Assembly (NCBI RefSeq): GCF_900176345.1
Contig: NZ_FWXU01000007.1
Coordinates: 124,001 to 188,000 of the forward strand
Length of the DNA: 64,000 nt
Reading direction: 5' to 3'
From: Rhizobium sp. RU36D
GTDB lineage: Bacteria; Pseudomonadota; Alphaproteobacteria; Rhizobiales; Rhizobiaceae
The stretch's first letter is position 1; each line of letters begins with the position of its first letter. Made by a program: the position numbers and the translations under genes. This document shows positions 16,207 through 24,890 of the stretch, piece by piece. The notes under the pieces are model-generated. The model had not been told where the DNA came from. It made no database searches and saw only the letters and a program-made list of their open reading frames with translations.

Positions 16207-16292
16207 CGTCGTTCAACCGAGAATTTGGGCTGCGCGAGGACCTGTCCGCCGCGCGGCCCTCTCGCCTAAATCGGGGCAACTACAGTCCGGCG

Positions 16293-18869
16293 CTAGACCG
16301 CCGTAACGGATCCGCCCAGCCCAGCGCCTCGCCAGCTGCCGGCGCGAATGAAGGCCTCCGTGGCCGAAAACTCCATGGACCTGGATAGGCCGTAGCCCTG
16401 CAGCATATCGCAGCCGAGCGATTGCAAGACCCGGACGTGATCGGGTGTCTCGACCCCCTCCGCCACTACCTTGATGCCGAGGGAATGGCCGATCTCGATG
16501 ATCGAGCCGACCAGCTTGCGTTGCTCCAGCGAAACCGGAATCTTCTGCACCAATTCGCGGTCGATCTTGAGCGTGCTCGGGTTCAATCTGAGAAGGCTCA
16601 CGATCGAGGCATGGCCGGTGCCGAAATCATCGATTTCGATATCGATTCCGAGCTCCCGCAGGTGGTTGAGGTTCTCGAGCACCTGGTCGTCATGCTTGTC
16701 CAGGAAGATCGACTCCAGCAGTTCGAACGACAAGGTACCGGGCTCGAAGGAGAGGCTGGCAAGTTTTCGCCGCAGGATAGGATCGTGCAACCGGCTTGAA
16801 GAGACATTTACCGACACCTTGGGGACGCCGAGGCCGCTCGTCTTCCAGCGGGCAAAGTCGGCCAGGGATTTTTCCAGGATCATGGCGTCGATTTCCGACA
16901 CCACATCAAGGTCTTCGGCGATGGCCAGGAATTTGTCGGGCGTCAGTATGCCGCGCGTGGGATGGTGCCAGCGCGCCAAGGTTTCTGCGCCGGCAAGATC
17001 AAGGCTGCGGGCATGAAACTGGAATTGATAGTGGGGAACGAATTCGCCCCGTTCCAGGCCGCACAACAGCTCATCCGAAAGACGTTTCGCCGCGATCATA
17101 CGGTTATGGGTGTCGCGTGAGAAGAATTCGTGGCGGTTCCGGCCGCGGTTCTTGGCGTTGTAGAGAGCGATATCGGCGTTCAGCAAGATCTGCCGGGCGT
17201 TGATATCGGGCCCCGTGGCATGGGCGATCCCGATGCTGGCCCCGAAGCGCACGTCGTTGCCCTCGAAGGTGACAGGCTGGCGCATGGCGTTGATGATCCT
17301 GTCCGCCAGGTCTGCCAGGCGCTGTTGCGCTCCGTCGAAGCGCGCCAGGAACACGAACTCGTCACCGCCGATCCGGGCGACGAAGTCACGGGCACGAACA
17401 TTGGATTTCAGGATGCCAGCAGCATGCTTGAGCATCATGTCGCCGGCACCGTGGCCAAGCGTGTCATTGATCTGCTTGAAGCGGTCGAGGTCGATATGCA
17501 GGACGGCCAAGCCGTTGCCATCGCGTATGCACTCGGCAGCGAGCTTGTCCAGCATCTCGTCCAGGTAACGCCTGTTGGGAAGGCCGGTCAGATGATCGTG
17601 CAGAGCGATATGCTCGATGCGTGCCTTTGCGCTTTCCAACTCGCGGTTATGCGCCTCCGCCTGTTTTTTGGCGTGGTCGAGGGCCTGGTGCAGATAGACA
17701 TCCTCGGAGACATCCCAGGTGACGCCGATCAGTTTGCGCCGGCCCTCATTGTCTGTGAAGGTTGTGGCGCGGGATCGCAGATAACGCACGGCGCCGTCAT
17801 TGCGCCGGAAGATCCGGAACTGGTTGGTGAGGTTCTGCCCCTGCGCAATGGCGATTTCGGTGTGAGATTCCGCCAGGGCCAGGTCTTCGGGGTGCACCAG
17901 GCTTTGCCAGGTGCCGTTGGGCAGTTCACGGGCCGGACCATCCAGGCCGTAGAGCTGCATCGACCTGTCGTCCCAATAGACGGACAGATTTTCCAGGTCT
18001 GCCTCGAAAATCCCGATATTGGATGTCTCCAGCGCCAATTCCAGGCGCCGGGACATTTGCGCGACCATTTCCTCGGCTCTCTTACGCTGCGTGACATCGG
18101 TGTCGGTGCCGATCATGCGCACGGGATTGCCCTGGGCATCCCACTCGACGCAGGCGCCCCGGCATTCGATCCATACCCAGTGGCCATCCTTGTGACGTTC
18201 GCGATACTCGAACACGGCGTAGTCCGGGTCGCCGGCCAGCTGCCGTTCGATGCAATGGGGTATGCGCTTCTTGTCCTCCGGATGCAGGTATTCCAGCCAT
18301 TCCTCTGTTGACAGGGGGATGGGATCGCCGGGCGTCAGGCCACGGATCTTGTACCATACCTCGGAATAGCTCATCGCGTTGGTGACGATGTTATGATCCC
18401 AGACGCCTGAGGCAGCGCTGACCAGTGCGGCATTCCAGCGGTTTTCGCGGTCCGTAACCTCGTTCAGTTCCGCGATGAGCGAGCTTACATCCGTCGCCTG
18501 AAGCAATACCGTGGTCTGGCCTGGACCCAAATGGGCGCCGAGGCGTCGCATGCCGATCCTGAACCATCGTTCTTGCTGCTCATCATCGGCCAGCCGGACA
18601 TCCACGGTGTCGCCAACGTCATCACTGACCAGGGCCGAGATCAGTCTTGACGAGAAGGCCGGGCGATCGTCGTCGCAAAGCGCTTCAACCACCGACGAGG
18701 TGGGGTATGGGAGCCGGAATTCTGCAAGAAACCGGGGATTGGCGGCGAGCACGATGCCATCGGCGTTAAGGATTGCGGCAGCGAAAGGCAGTGCATCGAG
18801 CATGTCTGCGGGCCAGGCAGGAGCCTGCCCGCTATTGCTCTGCCGCCGCCGCTGGTCTTGACGCACCAT
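16293..18869 (-). CDS. PAS-PAS-PAS-GGDEF-EAL cyclic-di-GMP enzyme
   Basis: An 858-residue cytoplasmic protein without membrane segments. It has three PAS-like domains (about 20-130, 150-270, 275-400; the second and third of PAS_3 type with Leu-His-Pro-Glu-Asp), a helical linker, a GGDEF domain and an EAL domain. Gly-Gly-Asp-Glu-Phe at 501-505 with Arg-x-x-Asp at 492-495 predicts an active, product-inhibited diguanylate cyclase. The EAL signature reads Glu-Thr-Leu at 629-631, but Asp-Asp-Phe-Gly-Thr-Gly, Lys-Ile-Asp-Arg and Glu-Gly-Val-Glu are intact, so phosphodiesterase activity is possible. The frame opens at TTG 18902; I prefer ATG 18869, though its ribosome-binding site is weak. Confidence 0.88.
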   Translation of the reverse strand: MVRQDQRRRQSNSGQAPAWPADMLDALPFAAAILNADGIVLAANPRFLAEFRLPYPTSSVVEALCDDDRPAFSSRLISALVSDDVGDTVDVRLADDEQQERWFRIGMRRLGAHLGPGQTTVLLQATDVSSLIAELNEVTDRENRWNAALVSAASGVWDHNIVTNAMSYSEVWYKIRGLTPGDPIPLSTEEWLEYLHPEDKKRIPHCIERQLAGDPDYAVFEYRERHKDGHWVWIECRGACVEWDAQGNPVRMIGTDTDVTQRKRAEEMVAQMSRRLELALETSNIGIFEADLENLSVYWDDRSMQLYGLDGPARELPNGTWQSLVHPEDLALAESHTEIAIAQGQNLTNQFRIFRRNDGAVRYLRSRATTFTDNEGRRKLIGVTWDVSEDVYLHQALDHAKKQAEAHNRELESAKARIEHIALHDHLTGLPNRRYLDEMLDKLAAECIRDGNGLAVLHIDLDRFKQINDTLGHGAGDMMLKHAAGILKSNVRARDFVARIGGDEFVFLARFDGAQQRLADLADRIINAMRQPVTFEGNDVRFGASIGIAHATGPDINARQILLNADIALYNAKNRGRNRHEFFSRDTHNRMIAAKRLSDELLCGLERGEFVPHYQFQFHARSLDLAGAETLARWHHPTRGILTPDKFLAIAEDLDVVSEIDAMILEKSLADFARWKTSGLGVPKVSVNVSSSRLHDPILRRKLASLSFEPGTLSFELLESIFLDKHDDQVLENLNHLRELGIDIEIDDFGTGHASIVSLLRLNPSTLKIDRELVQKIPVSLEQRKLVGSIIEIGHSLGIKVVAEGVETPDHVRVLQSLGCDMLQGYGLSRSMEFSATEAFIRAGSWRGAGLGGSVTAV

Positions 18870-19014
18870 ATCTTCTGTTGACGCTCGCGTTGCCTCTCTC
18901 AAGACAATGCCGACGTCCCCTTAAAGACCGCTTAATTGGTTTTGCCGGATTGTCGCGAAAAGGGTGCGTTGCATGGCTGCGAGCACTAAACGGTGCATAC
19001 CGGTCTGCGCAGGC

Positions 19015-19569
19015 TCAACCCTTGAGGCGGCCCAAGAACTGCGCGAACACCATGGTTCCTTCCGGCCAGGGTCCATGACCGGACTCGGCGTTGAGGTGGC
19101 CCGACTCGCCCGCATCGATCAGCAGCGACCCCCAGGCATTGGCCATCTCGTCGGCATGTTCATAGGCACCGAAGGGATCGTTGCGGCTTGCGACGGTGAC
19201 CGAAGGAAAGGGCAGCGGATCGCGCGGGTAGGGGCCGAAGGTCATCAGGTGCTTCGGGCGTATGGCCGGGTTTGCAACGTCGGGCGGAGCGACAAGGAAG
19301 GCACCGGCGATCGGTTTGCGGAATTTCGGCACGGCATGGATGGCAGCCGGCACCCCCAGCGAATGGGCAACCAACACGACGGGACGTGTCGACTGGTTCA
19401 CTGCTTCGGCGACTGCGTCGACCCAGTCTTCCCGCACGGGTTTGGACCATTCGCGTTGCTCGACCCGTCTTGCCGTCGACAGCTTCGCCTCCCACCGGGT
19501 CTGCCAGTGGTCGGGGCCGGAATTGGTGTAGCCGGGGATGATCAGGATGTCGGTTTCTGAGGCTTTCAT
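19015..19569 (-). CDS. Alpha/beta hydrolase, RBBP9/YdeN family
   Basis: A 184-residue compact serine hydrolase. The N-terminal Ile-Ile-Pro-Gly-Tyr-Thr-Asn-Ser-Gly-Pro-Asp-His-Trp is diagnostic of the RBBP9/YdeN group. The nucleophile Ser lies in Ala-His-Ser-Leu-Gly, the Asp in Ser-Arg-Asn-Asp-Pro-Phe and the His in Ser-Gly-His-Leu-Asn. Substrates for bacterial members are unknown. The ORF runs to 19623; the ATG at 19569 begins the conserved domain. It is divergent from the DUF2189 gene at 19735. Confidence 0.85.
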   Translation of the reverse strand: MKASETDILIIPGYTNSGPDHWQTRWEAKLSTARRVEQREWSKPVREDWVDAVAEAVNQSTRPVVLVAHSLGVPAAIHAVPKFRKPIAGAFLVAPPDVANPAIRPKHLMTFGPYPRDPLPFPSVTVASRNDPFGAYEHADEMANAWGSLLIDAGESGHLNAESGHGPWPEGTMVFAQFLGRLKG

Positions 19570-19734
19570 GATCACGCGCATGTGTGCCGCCACCGCCGGC
19601 CTGTCAAGGGTTTGGCGGTACAAATGGCCGGAAATGTGCTAGAAAGACCAATGCCGGTTGTTCAGTGAGCGTCGGCGCAGAGCCCGTCGTTCGCCGGCCC
19701 GGTGTCACATGAAGTGAAACTGGAGGAGTGAACA

Positions 19735-20538
19735 ATGACGCAATTTCATGTCTGGTCTGGCCCGCACAGTGACTATTCCCGGCCGGCGGTGCGACGTATC
19801 GGTGTTGCCGATGTGTTCGACGCGCTGAAAGCCGGTGCGCGGGATTTCAACGAGAAACCATCGCACTACGTGTTCCTGGCAATGATCTACCCCGTCGTCG
19901 GGATCCTGCTGATGGCCTGGGCGGCGGGCGCCGAACTGCTGCCATTGCTGTTTCCGCTGGCCTCGGGTTTTGCGCTGATAGGCCCTTTTGCCGCCATCGG
20001 TCTCTACGAAATCAGCCGCCGGCGTGAGCGGGGTCTTGGCACGCAGGGGCGGGATATCTGGGCACTGAGGCACTCGCCGGCTCTTCCATCCATGCTGGCT
20101 TTGGGCGTGATGCTCGCCATCGTGTTCGTTCTCTGGATGGTGACGGCCCAAGGGATCTACACGGCGCATTTCGGTGAGGCCCCGCCGACATCCGTAGGTG
20201 CATTTATGGGTGATCTCCTGTCGACCGAGGCGGGCTGGTCCATGGTGTTCCAGGGCATGCTGGCCGGTTTCTGTTTCGCCGTCGTCGTTCTCGCCTGCAC
20301 CGTGATTGCGTTTCCGATGATGCTGGAGCGTGATTGCGGTGCGGCCTGCGCCATAGAGACATCGGTACGCGCGACCATGGCCAATCCCGGCCCGATCGCG
20401 TTGTGGGGACTGATCGTGGCGGCCATGCTCACGATCGGCTTCATACCGCTGATGGTCGGCTTGATCGTGACGATGCCGATCCTCGGCCATGCGACATGGC
20501 ATCTTTACCGGAAGCTCGTGGCCCGACCAGCGAGGTGA
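19735..20538 (+). CDS. DUF2189 integral membrane protein
   Basis: A 267-residue membrane protein with about six hydrophobic helices, and the DUF2189 pattern: an N-terminal cytoplasmic stretch ending in Ala-Gly-x-Arg-Asp-Phe, then paired helices and a Gly-Leu-Tyr-Glu-Ile-Ser-Arg-Arg-Arg-Glu loop. The family, described as predicted integral membrane proteins, has no assigned function. GGAGGAG eight bases before the ATG is a strong ribosome-binding site. The gene is alone and converges on purB across a shared terminator. Confidence 0.82.
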   Translation: MTQFHVWSGPHSDYSRPAVRRIGVADVFDALKAGARDFNEKPSHYVFLAMIYPVVGILLMAWAAGAELLPLLFPLASGFALIGPFAAIGLYEISRRRERGLGTQGRDIWALRHSPALPSMLALGVMLAIVFVLWMVTAQGIYTAHFGEAPPTSVGAFMGDLLSTEAGWSMVFQGMLAGFCFAVVVLACTVIAFPMMLERDCGAACAIETSVRATMANPGPIALWGLIVAAMLTIGFIPLMVGLIVTMPILGHATWHLYRKLVARPAR

Positions 20539-20555
20539 CCGGATGCCAAACGAAA

Positions 20556-20582
20556 GACGCCGCCGGGAAGGCCGGCGGCGTC
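20556..20582. terminator. Hairpin terminator between DUF2189 and purB
   Basis: An 11-bp GC-rich perfect stem (GACGCCGCCGG / CCGGCGGCGTC) with a 5-nt loop. The minus-strand reading is followed by CTTTCGTTT, so it fits purB termination best; the plus side has only CATT. Confidence 0.7.
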
Positions 20583-20607
20583 CATTGTGGTGAAGCGCTA
20601 TCTCGGA

Positions 20608-21909
20608 TCAGCCGAACACGCGCTTAAAGATCGTGTCCACATGCTTGGTGTGGTAGCCGAGGTCGAACTTCTCGCGGATCTCCTCTTCGGAGAGCGCCGC
20701 GCGGACCTCTGCGTCGCCGAGCAGTTCCTCAAGGAAGTCGGCGCCCTTTTCCCAGACCTTCATCGCATTTCGCTGGACGAGACGATAGCTATCCTCGCGG
20801 GAAACACCGGCCTGGGTCAGGGCCAGCAGGACGCGTTGGCTCATGACCAGGCCCTTGAACTTGTTCATGTTCTTCAACATGTTCTCGGGATAGATCACCA
20901 GCTTTTCGATGACGCCGGCAAGGCGGTTCAGGGCAAAGTCGAGGGTGACCGTGGTATCGGGACCGATGGCGCGTTCGACGCTGGAATGGCTGATATCCCG
21001 CTCGTGCCACAGCGCCACGTTCTCCAGCGCCGGGACGACCGACATGCGCACCAGCCGGGCAAGACCCGTCAGGTTTTCCGTCAGCACCGGATTGCGCTTG
21101 TGCGGCATGGCCGAGGAGCCCTTCTGCCCCGGCGAAAAGAACTCTTCCGCTTCCAGCACTTCGGTGCGCTGCATGTGGCGGATTTCGATCGCCACGTTCT
21201 CGATGGACGAGGCAATCACGCCAAGCGTTGCGAAGAACATCGCGTGGCGGTCGCGTGGGATGACCTGGGTCGAGACGGGTTCGGGCACCAGGCCGAGCTT
21301 GGCGCAGACATGCTCTTCCACATAAGGATCGATATTGGCAAATGTGCCAACAGCGCCTGAAATGGCACCGGTCGCGACCTCCGCACGGGCTGCGACGAGC
21401 CGTGCCCGGTTGCGCTGCATTTCCGCATAGAAGCGGGCAAAGGTCAGGCCCATGGTGGTGGGCTCGGCATGGATGCCGTGGCTGCGGCCAATGCGGACGG
21501 TATCCTTGTGTTCGAAGGCACGGGTCTTCAGCGCCGCCAGGACCCGGTCCATGTCGGCCAGGAGAATGTCGGCGGCGCGAACCAGCTGGATGTTGAACGT
21601 CGTGTCGAGCACGTCTGACGACGTCATGCCCTGGTGGACGAAACGGCTGTCCGGACCGATAAACTCGGCAAGATGGGTAAGGAATGCGATGACATCATGC
21701 TTGGTCACGGCCTCGATTTCGTCGATCCGGGCGACGTTGAACTCGGCAGCGCCGCCTTTTTCCCAGATGGTGCGTGCGGATTCTCTAGGGATTACGCCGA
21801 GTTCCGCCAGCGCATCGCAGGCATGGGCCTCGATCTCGAACCAGATGCGAAACTTGGTTTCGGGAGACCAGATGGCGACCATTTCGGGCCGGGAATAGCG
21901 CGGGATCAT
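20608..21909 (-). CDS. purB: Adenylosuccinate lyase PurB
   Basis: A 433-residue fumarase/aspartase-superfamily lyase that acts twice in purine synthesis: SAICAR to AICAR, and adenylosuccinate to AMP. The signature loop Gly-Ser-Ser-Ala-Met-Pro-His-Lys-Arg-Asn-Pro is intact, with Thr-Ser-Ser-Asp-Val-Leu-Asp-Thr upstream as the second active-site segment. It is separate from the other pur genes by about 5 kb. No strong ribosome-binding site precedes the ATG. Downstream lies a hairpin terminator shared with the DUF2189 gene. Confidence 0.96.
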   Translation of the reverse strand: MIPRYSRPEMVAIWSPETKFRIWFEIEAHACDALAELGVIPRESARTIWEKGGAAEFNVARIDEIEAVTKHDVIAFLTHLAEFIGPDSRFVHQGMTSSDVLDTTFNIQLVRAADILLADMDRVLAALKTRAFEHKDTVRIGRSHGIHAEPTTMGLTFARFYAEMQRNRARLVAARAEVATGAISGAVGTFANIDPYVEEHVCAKLGLVPEPVSTQVIPRDRHAMFFATLGVIASSIENVAIEIRHMQRTEVLEAEEFFSPGQKGSSAMPHKRNPVLTENLTGLARLVRMSVVPALENVALWHERDISHSSVERAIGPDTTVTLDFALNRLAGVIEKLVIYPENMLKNMNKFKGLVMSQRVLLALTQAGVSREDSYRLVQRNAMKVWEKGADFLEELLGDAEVRAALSEEEIREKFDLGYHTKHVDTIFKRVFG

Positions 21910-22003
21910 GGGCGAGGCTTTCTTTGAACGCTTGGTTTCTTTTAAGGCTTGATGTCTTCGATCACAGGGGATGGCGCCGCTTTAGCAAAGACGGCCGGCA
22001 ATC

Positions 22004-22537
22004 TCAACGGATGAGCCGTGTCAGGATGATGCTTGCCACCAGCAGCAGCAGAAAGCCGAAGGGCATCAGCAGGCGCAATCCGAGCACGCCGAACTGGTAG
22101 ACGGCGGAAGCGGATGTGAACACAAACTGGAACATCCAGATTGTCGTGCCGAATGGCTGGTGCCACTGCGCGTAGAACATGCGGTATTGAAGGGCAAACA
22201 GGAACGCCGTGGACGCCGCCGAACCGAGTGTCAGCAGCAGCAAGGCCACCGCGAAACGGGTCTCGACAGGGCTGCCAAGTCCCATAAAACGCGCCAGAGG
22301 CAGCGCTACCACCCAGCTGAGCAGACCGCCGGCAAAATAGAGCCCGAGCAGCAACGGCAGGCCGGCCTGCGACAGGCGTTGCTCCAGGGCCAGGGAGAGC
22401 AGGATGGAGACGGCCATCGCCAGGCCCCAGGTCACTCCACCAAGGAGCCACTGGCCGGTGGGAGGCCGCATGCGGCGCAGGCGCGATCTGATGTCTCGAC
22501 CTGGTGTGGCGACGGTTACAGGTGCTGGCGACCTCAT
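22004..22537 (-). CDS. Hypothetical four-helix membrane protein
   Basis: A 177-residue protein with a basic cytoplasmic N-terminus (about 30 residues, many Arg) and four predicted membrane helices, ending Leu-Thr-Arg-Leu-Ile-Arg. I recognise no family. I take the ATG at 22537 because it overlaps the stop of the DUF2259 gene by ATGA; the frame also opens at 22561. It ends the rpe-DUF2259-membrane protein operon, in which all three genes overlap by 4 nt, so the product may work with the secreted DUF2259 protein. Confidence 0.7.
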   Translation of the reverse strand: MRSPAPVTVATPGRDIRSRLRRMRPPTGQWLLGGVTWGLAMAVSILLSLALEQRLSQAGLPLLLGLYFAGGLLSWVVALPLARFMGLGSPVETRFAVALLLLTLGSAASTAFLFALQYRMFYAQWHQPFGTTIWMFQFVFTSASAVYQFGVLGLRLLMPFGFLLLLVASIILTRLIR

Positions 22538-23277
22538 GGGCGAAGCGGAACCGCGATCCATCGGCCGTCACGTCCCTCGAAGCCGATGCTCAGCACCATA
22601 ACGAGAGCCATGTGAATGGTTTTGCCGCCGGTCGTCGGCGCATGGGTCATCACGCCGCCAAGCCGGTATCCGGAGGGGCAGTTCCGGCTCTTGGGTATCG
22701 CCTTGTCCTGGTAAAGCTTCTCGTTCGCCGGCTTGCCTTCGCGGGCCGTCAGGATCAGCCGGAAAGACCTGATCTGAGCGACCATGTCCTTGCATTGTGG
22801 CGGTGCGGGCTCGGCGATTTCCTCAAGACGCAGGCCATAAGCGCCACCGACGGCGGGGTCGGCGGGATGGACCAGATAGCGCAGGGTGTGCGACTGGGCG
22901 TTGACCTCGGAAATCGGGTTGAAGGCGACGAAGTTGCCGGGATGATCCTCCAATGCGAAGGAGCCAAGCAGACCGGAGGCCGCTGTCGCAGCCTCGGCTC
23001 GTGCCTTGCCGAGGCTTGCACCGTCATCATCGAGGCGCACGCGTATCGGGGTGCCGTCGAGATAGGCGTCTTTTTCCGTGTCGATGGCGAAGATGTTGGA
23101 ATAGGGGAAGCCGGATCCGTCCTGGATCCCGTATTCTTCAAAGGCGAAGATGCGTCCGTGCGCGGAAAAGCCGATGGGCCTGATTGCCGCGATGTCGGCG
23201 GATTGGGCAGACGTGGCTGAGAGCGCCAACGCCATGGCGGCCATCGCTCCCCATTTCCTCGCCCAGCGCTTGATCAA
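22534..23277 (-). CDS. DUF2259 predicted secreted protein
   Basis: A 247-residue protein with an N-terminal signal peptide (cleavage after Ser-Ala-Gln-Ser-Ala, about residue 27) and the DUF2259 body, beginning with Ala-Ala-Ile-Arg-Pro-Ile-Gly-Phe-Ser and a [13 protein letters not shown] motif. The family is periplasmic and uncharacterised. Start and stop each overlap the neighbouring gene by 4 nt, so expression is coupled to rpe and the membrane protein. Confidence 0.82.
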   Translation of the reverse strand: MIKRWARKWGAMAAMALALSATSAQSADIAAIRPIGFSAHGRIFAFEEYGIQDGSGFPYSNIFAIDTEKDAYLDGTPIRVRLDDDGASLGKARAEAATAASGLLGSFALEDHPGNFVAFNPISEVNAQSHTLRYLVHPADPAVGGAYGLRLEEIAEPAPPQCKDMVAQIRSFRLILTAREGKPANEKLYQDKAIPKSRNCPSGYRLGGVMTHAPTTGGKTIHMALVMVLSIGFEGRDGRWIAVPLRP

Positions 23278-23951
23278 CGGCGCCCTCCCTCTGCGGCTTC
23301 CCTGATAGCTTCGACCGTTTTACGATAATCGTCAACGCCTGCGCCCTTGAAAATGGCGGAGCCGGCAACGAGGACGTTGGCGCCGGCCGCGGCCACATGC
23401 GGCGCGGTGTCGACCGTCACGCCACCGTCCACCTCAAGCTCGATCGGTCGGTTGCCGATCATCAGGTTGGTCTTGGCAATCTTTTCGGTCATCGCGGGAA
23501 TGTATTTCTGACCGCCGAAGCCGGGGTTGACGCTCATGATCAGGATCAGGTCGAGATCATCAAGAACATGCTCGATGACCGAGAGCGGGGTGGCAGGGTT
23601 CAGCGATACGCCGGCCTTCTTGCCAAGCGCGCGGATGCTTTGCAGCGAGCGATGCAGATGTGGGCCCGCCTCGGCATGGACCGTGATGATGTCGCAGCCG
23701 GCATCGGCGAAGGCAGCCAGATAGGGATCGGCCGGGGCGATCATCAGGTGGCAGTCAAAGACCGCTTTGGTGTGCGGACGCAGGGCCTTGATGACCGCGG
23801 GACCGAAGGAAATGTTGGGCACGAAATGGCCGTCCATCACATCGAGATGCACCCATTCGGCGCCGGCCTCGGTCACGTCGGAAACTTCCTGTCCCAGCCG
23901 TGCAAAATCAGCAGCCAGGATGGAGGGGGCGATCTTCAGGGGGCGGGTCAT
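23274..23951 (-). CDS. rpe: Ribulose-phosphate 3-epimerase
   Basis: A 225-residue TIM barrel interconverting ribulose 5-phosphate and xylulose 5-phosphate in the pentose phosphate pathway. Visible are Ala-Pro-Ser-Ile-Leu-Ala-Ala-Asp-Phe, the metal-site [22 protein letters not shown] and Glu-Val-Asp-Gly-Gly-Val. It is the first gene of a three-gene overlapping operon and is divergent from the SDR gene. Confidence 0.96.
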   Translation of the reverse strand: MTRPLKIAPSILAADFARLGQEVSDVTEAGAEWVHLDVMDGHFVPNISFGPAVIKALRPHTKAVFDCHLMIAPADPYLAAFADAGCDIITVHAEAGPHLHRSLQSIRALGKKAGVSLNPATPLSVIEHVLDDLDLILIMSVNPGFGGQKYIPAMTEKIAKTNLMIGNRPIELEVDGGVTVDTAPHVAAAGANVLVAGSAIFKGAGVDDYRKTVEAIREAAEGGRR

Positions 23952-24115
23952 GGTACGAAATCCTCAAGCCAAACTCTTCGTCGCGGCTGCCATATCATTG
24001 GGACGGCGCTGTCACAACCTCGCCGGCTACCCGCCAATGGTCTGACTCCATGCCGGCGCCACTGCCCGAATCCGGGAATCGATGCTATGAGGCGACAAAC
24101 ACACAGGAGGATGGA

Positions 24116-24880
24116 ATGGCCAAGTTCGCAATCGTCACCGGCGGCAGCACGGGAATTGGCCGGCAGCTCGTGATATCGCTTTGCGATGCGGGTTATCAGG
24201 TGGCCTTCACCTTCCTGAAGGACTCGCTGGAGGCCGACCAGTTGATCATGACGCTGGGGCGGCGGGGGGCCAAGGTGGAAGCCTTTGCCTGCGACCAGCG
24301 CCAGGGGTCCGAAATCCTTTCCTTCTTCAATCGCGCTGTCGCATGGGCGGGGCAGGCGCCCGACGTGCTTATCAACAATGCCGGCGTGCAGACCTGGTCG
24401 CCTCTCCTCGAACTCTCGGAGGAGGATTGGAACAATGTGATTTCCACAAACCTCACCGGCTGCTTCCTCAACACCAAGGAAGCGGCGCGCCGCATGGTGG
24501 AGGCCGGTAAGGGCGGCTCTATCATCAATCTCGGTTCCGGCTGCAACAAGCTCGCCTTCCCCAAGCTGGTCGACTACACGGCGTCCAAAGGCGGCATCGA
24601 GCAGTTCACAAAGGTTTCGGCAGTGGAGCTCGGCCCGCATGGTATCCGCGTGAATTGCATCGCTCCGGGCGCGATCGAAACGGAGCGGACCAAGGCCGAG
24701 GCGCCAGACTATGCCGCGACCTGGGGCAAGGTGACGCCGCTTCGGCGGGTGGGAACGCCTGAAGATATCGCCGGACCTGTGCTGTTCCTCGCCAGCGATG
24801 CCGCGTCGTTCGTGACGGGACAAACCATCTGGGTGGATGGCGGCGTGTTTTCGCAGGCCTTTTGGCCATACGAAACCTGA
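24116..24880 (+). CDS. Short-chain dehydrogenase/reductase (SDR)
   Basis: A 254-residue classical SDR. It has the cofactor motif Thr-Gly-Gly-Ser-Thr-Gly-Ile-Gly near 8-15, Asn-Asn-Ala-Gly, and the Tyr-Thr-Ala-Ser-Lys active-site pair, ending with the usual Asp-Gly-Gly segment. A Ser upstream in the catalytic position reads Asn-Leu-Gly-Ser-Gly-Cys. The substrate is unknown; glucose dehydrogenase-like or 3-oxoacyl reductase-like enzymes share this profile. The frame extends upstream to 23900 over the rpe start, but AGGAGG six bases before the ATG at 24116 sets the true start. Confidence 0.9.
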   Translation: MAKFAIVTGGSTGIGRQLVISLCDAGYQVAFTFLKDSLEADQLIMTLGRRGAKVEAFACDQRQGSEILSFFNRAVAWAGQAPDVLINNAGVQTWSPLLELSEEDWNNVISTNLTGCFLNTKEAARRMVEAGKGGSIINLGSGCNKLAFPKLVDYTASKGGIEQFTKVSAVELGPHGIRVNCIAPGAIETERTKAEAPDYAATWGKVTPLRRVGTPEDIAGPVLFLASDAASFVTGQTIWVDGGVFSQAFWPYET

Positions 24881-24890
24881 TCGGGCGCTG

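Noticed and set aside
17130..18311. A 393-codon plus-strand frame opposite the PAS-GGDEF-EAL gene
   Set aside because: No motif, no ribosome-binding site, and fully inside a well-supported gene.
19570..19734. Small RNA or operator in the gap before the DUF2189 gene
   Set aside because: Some GC-rich partial hairpins are present, but none is strong, and no promoter-terminator pair could be made out.
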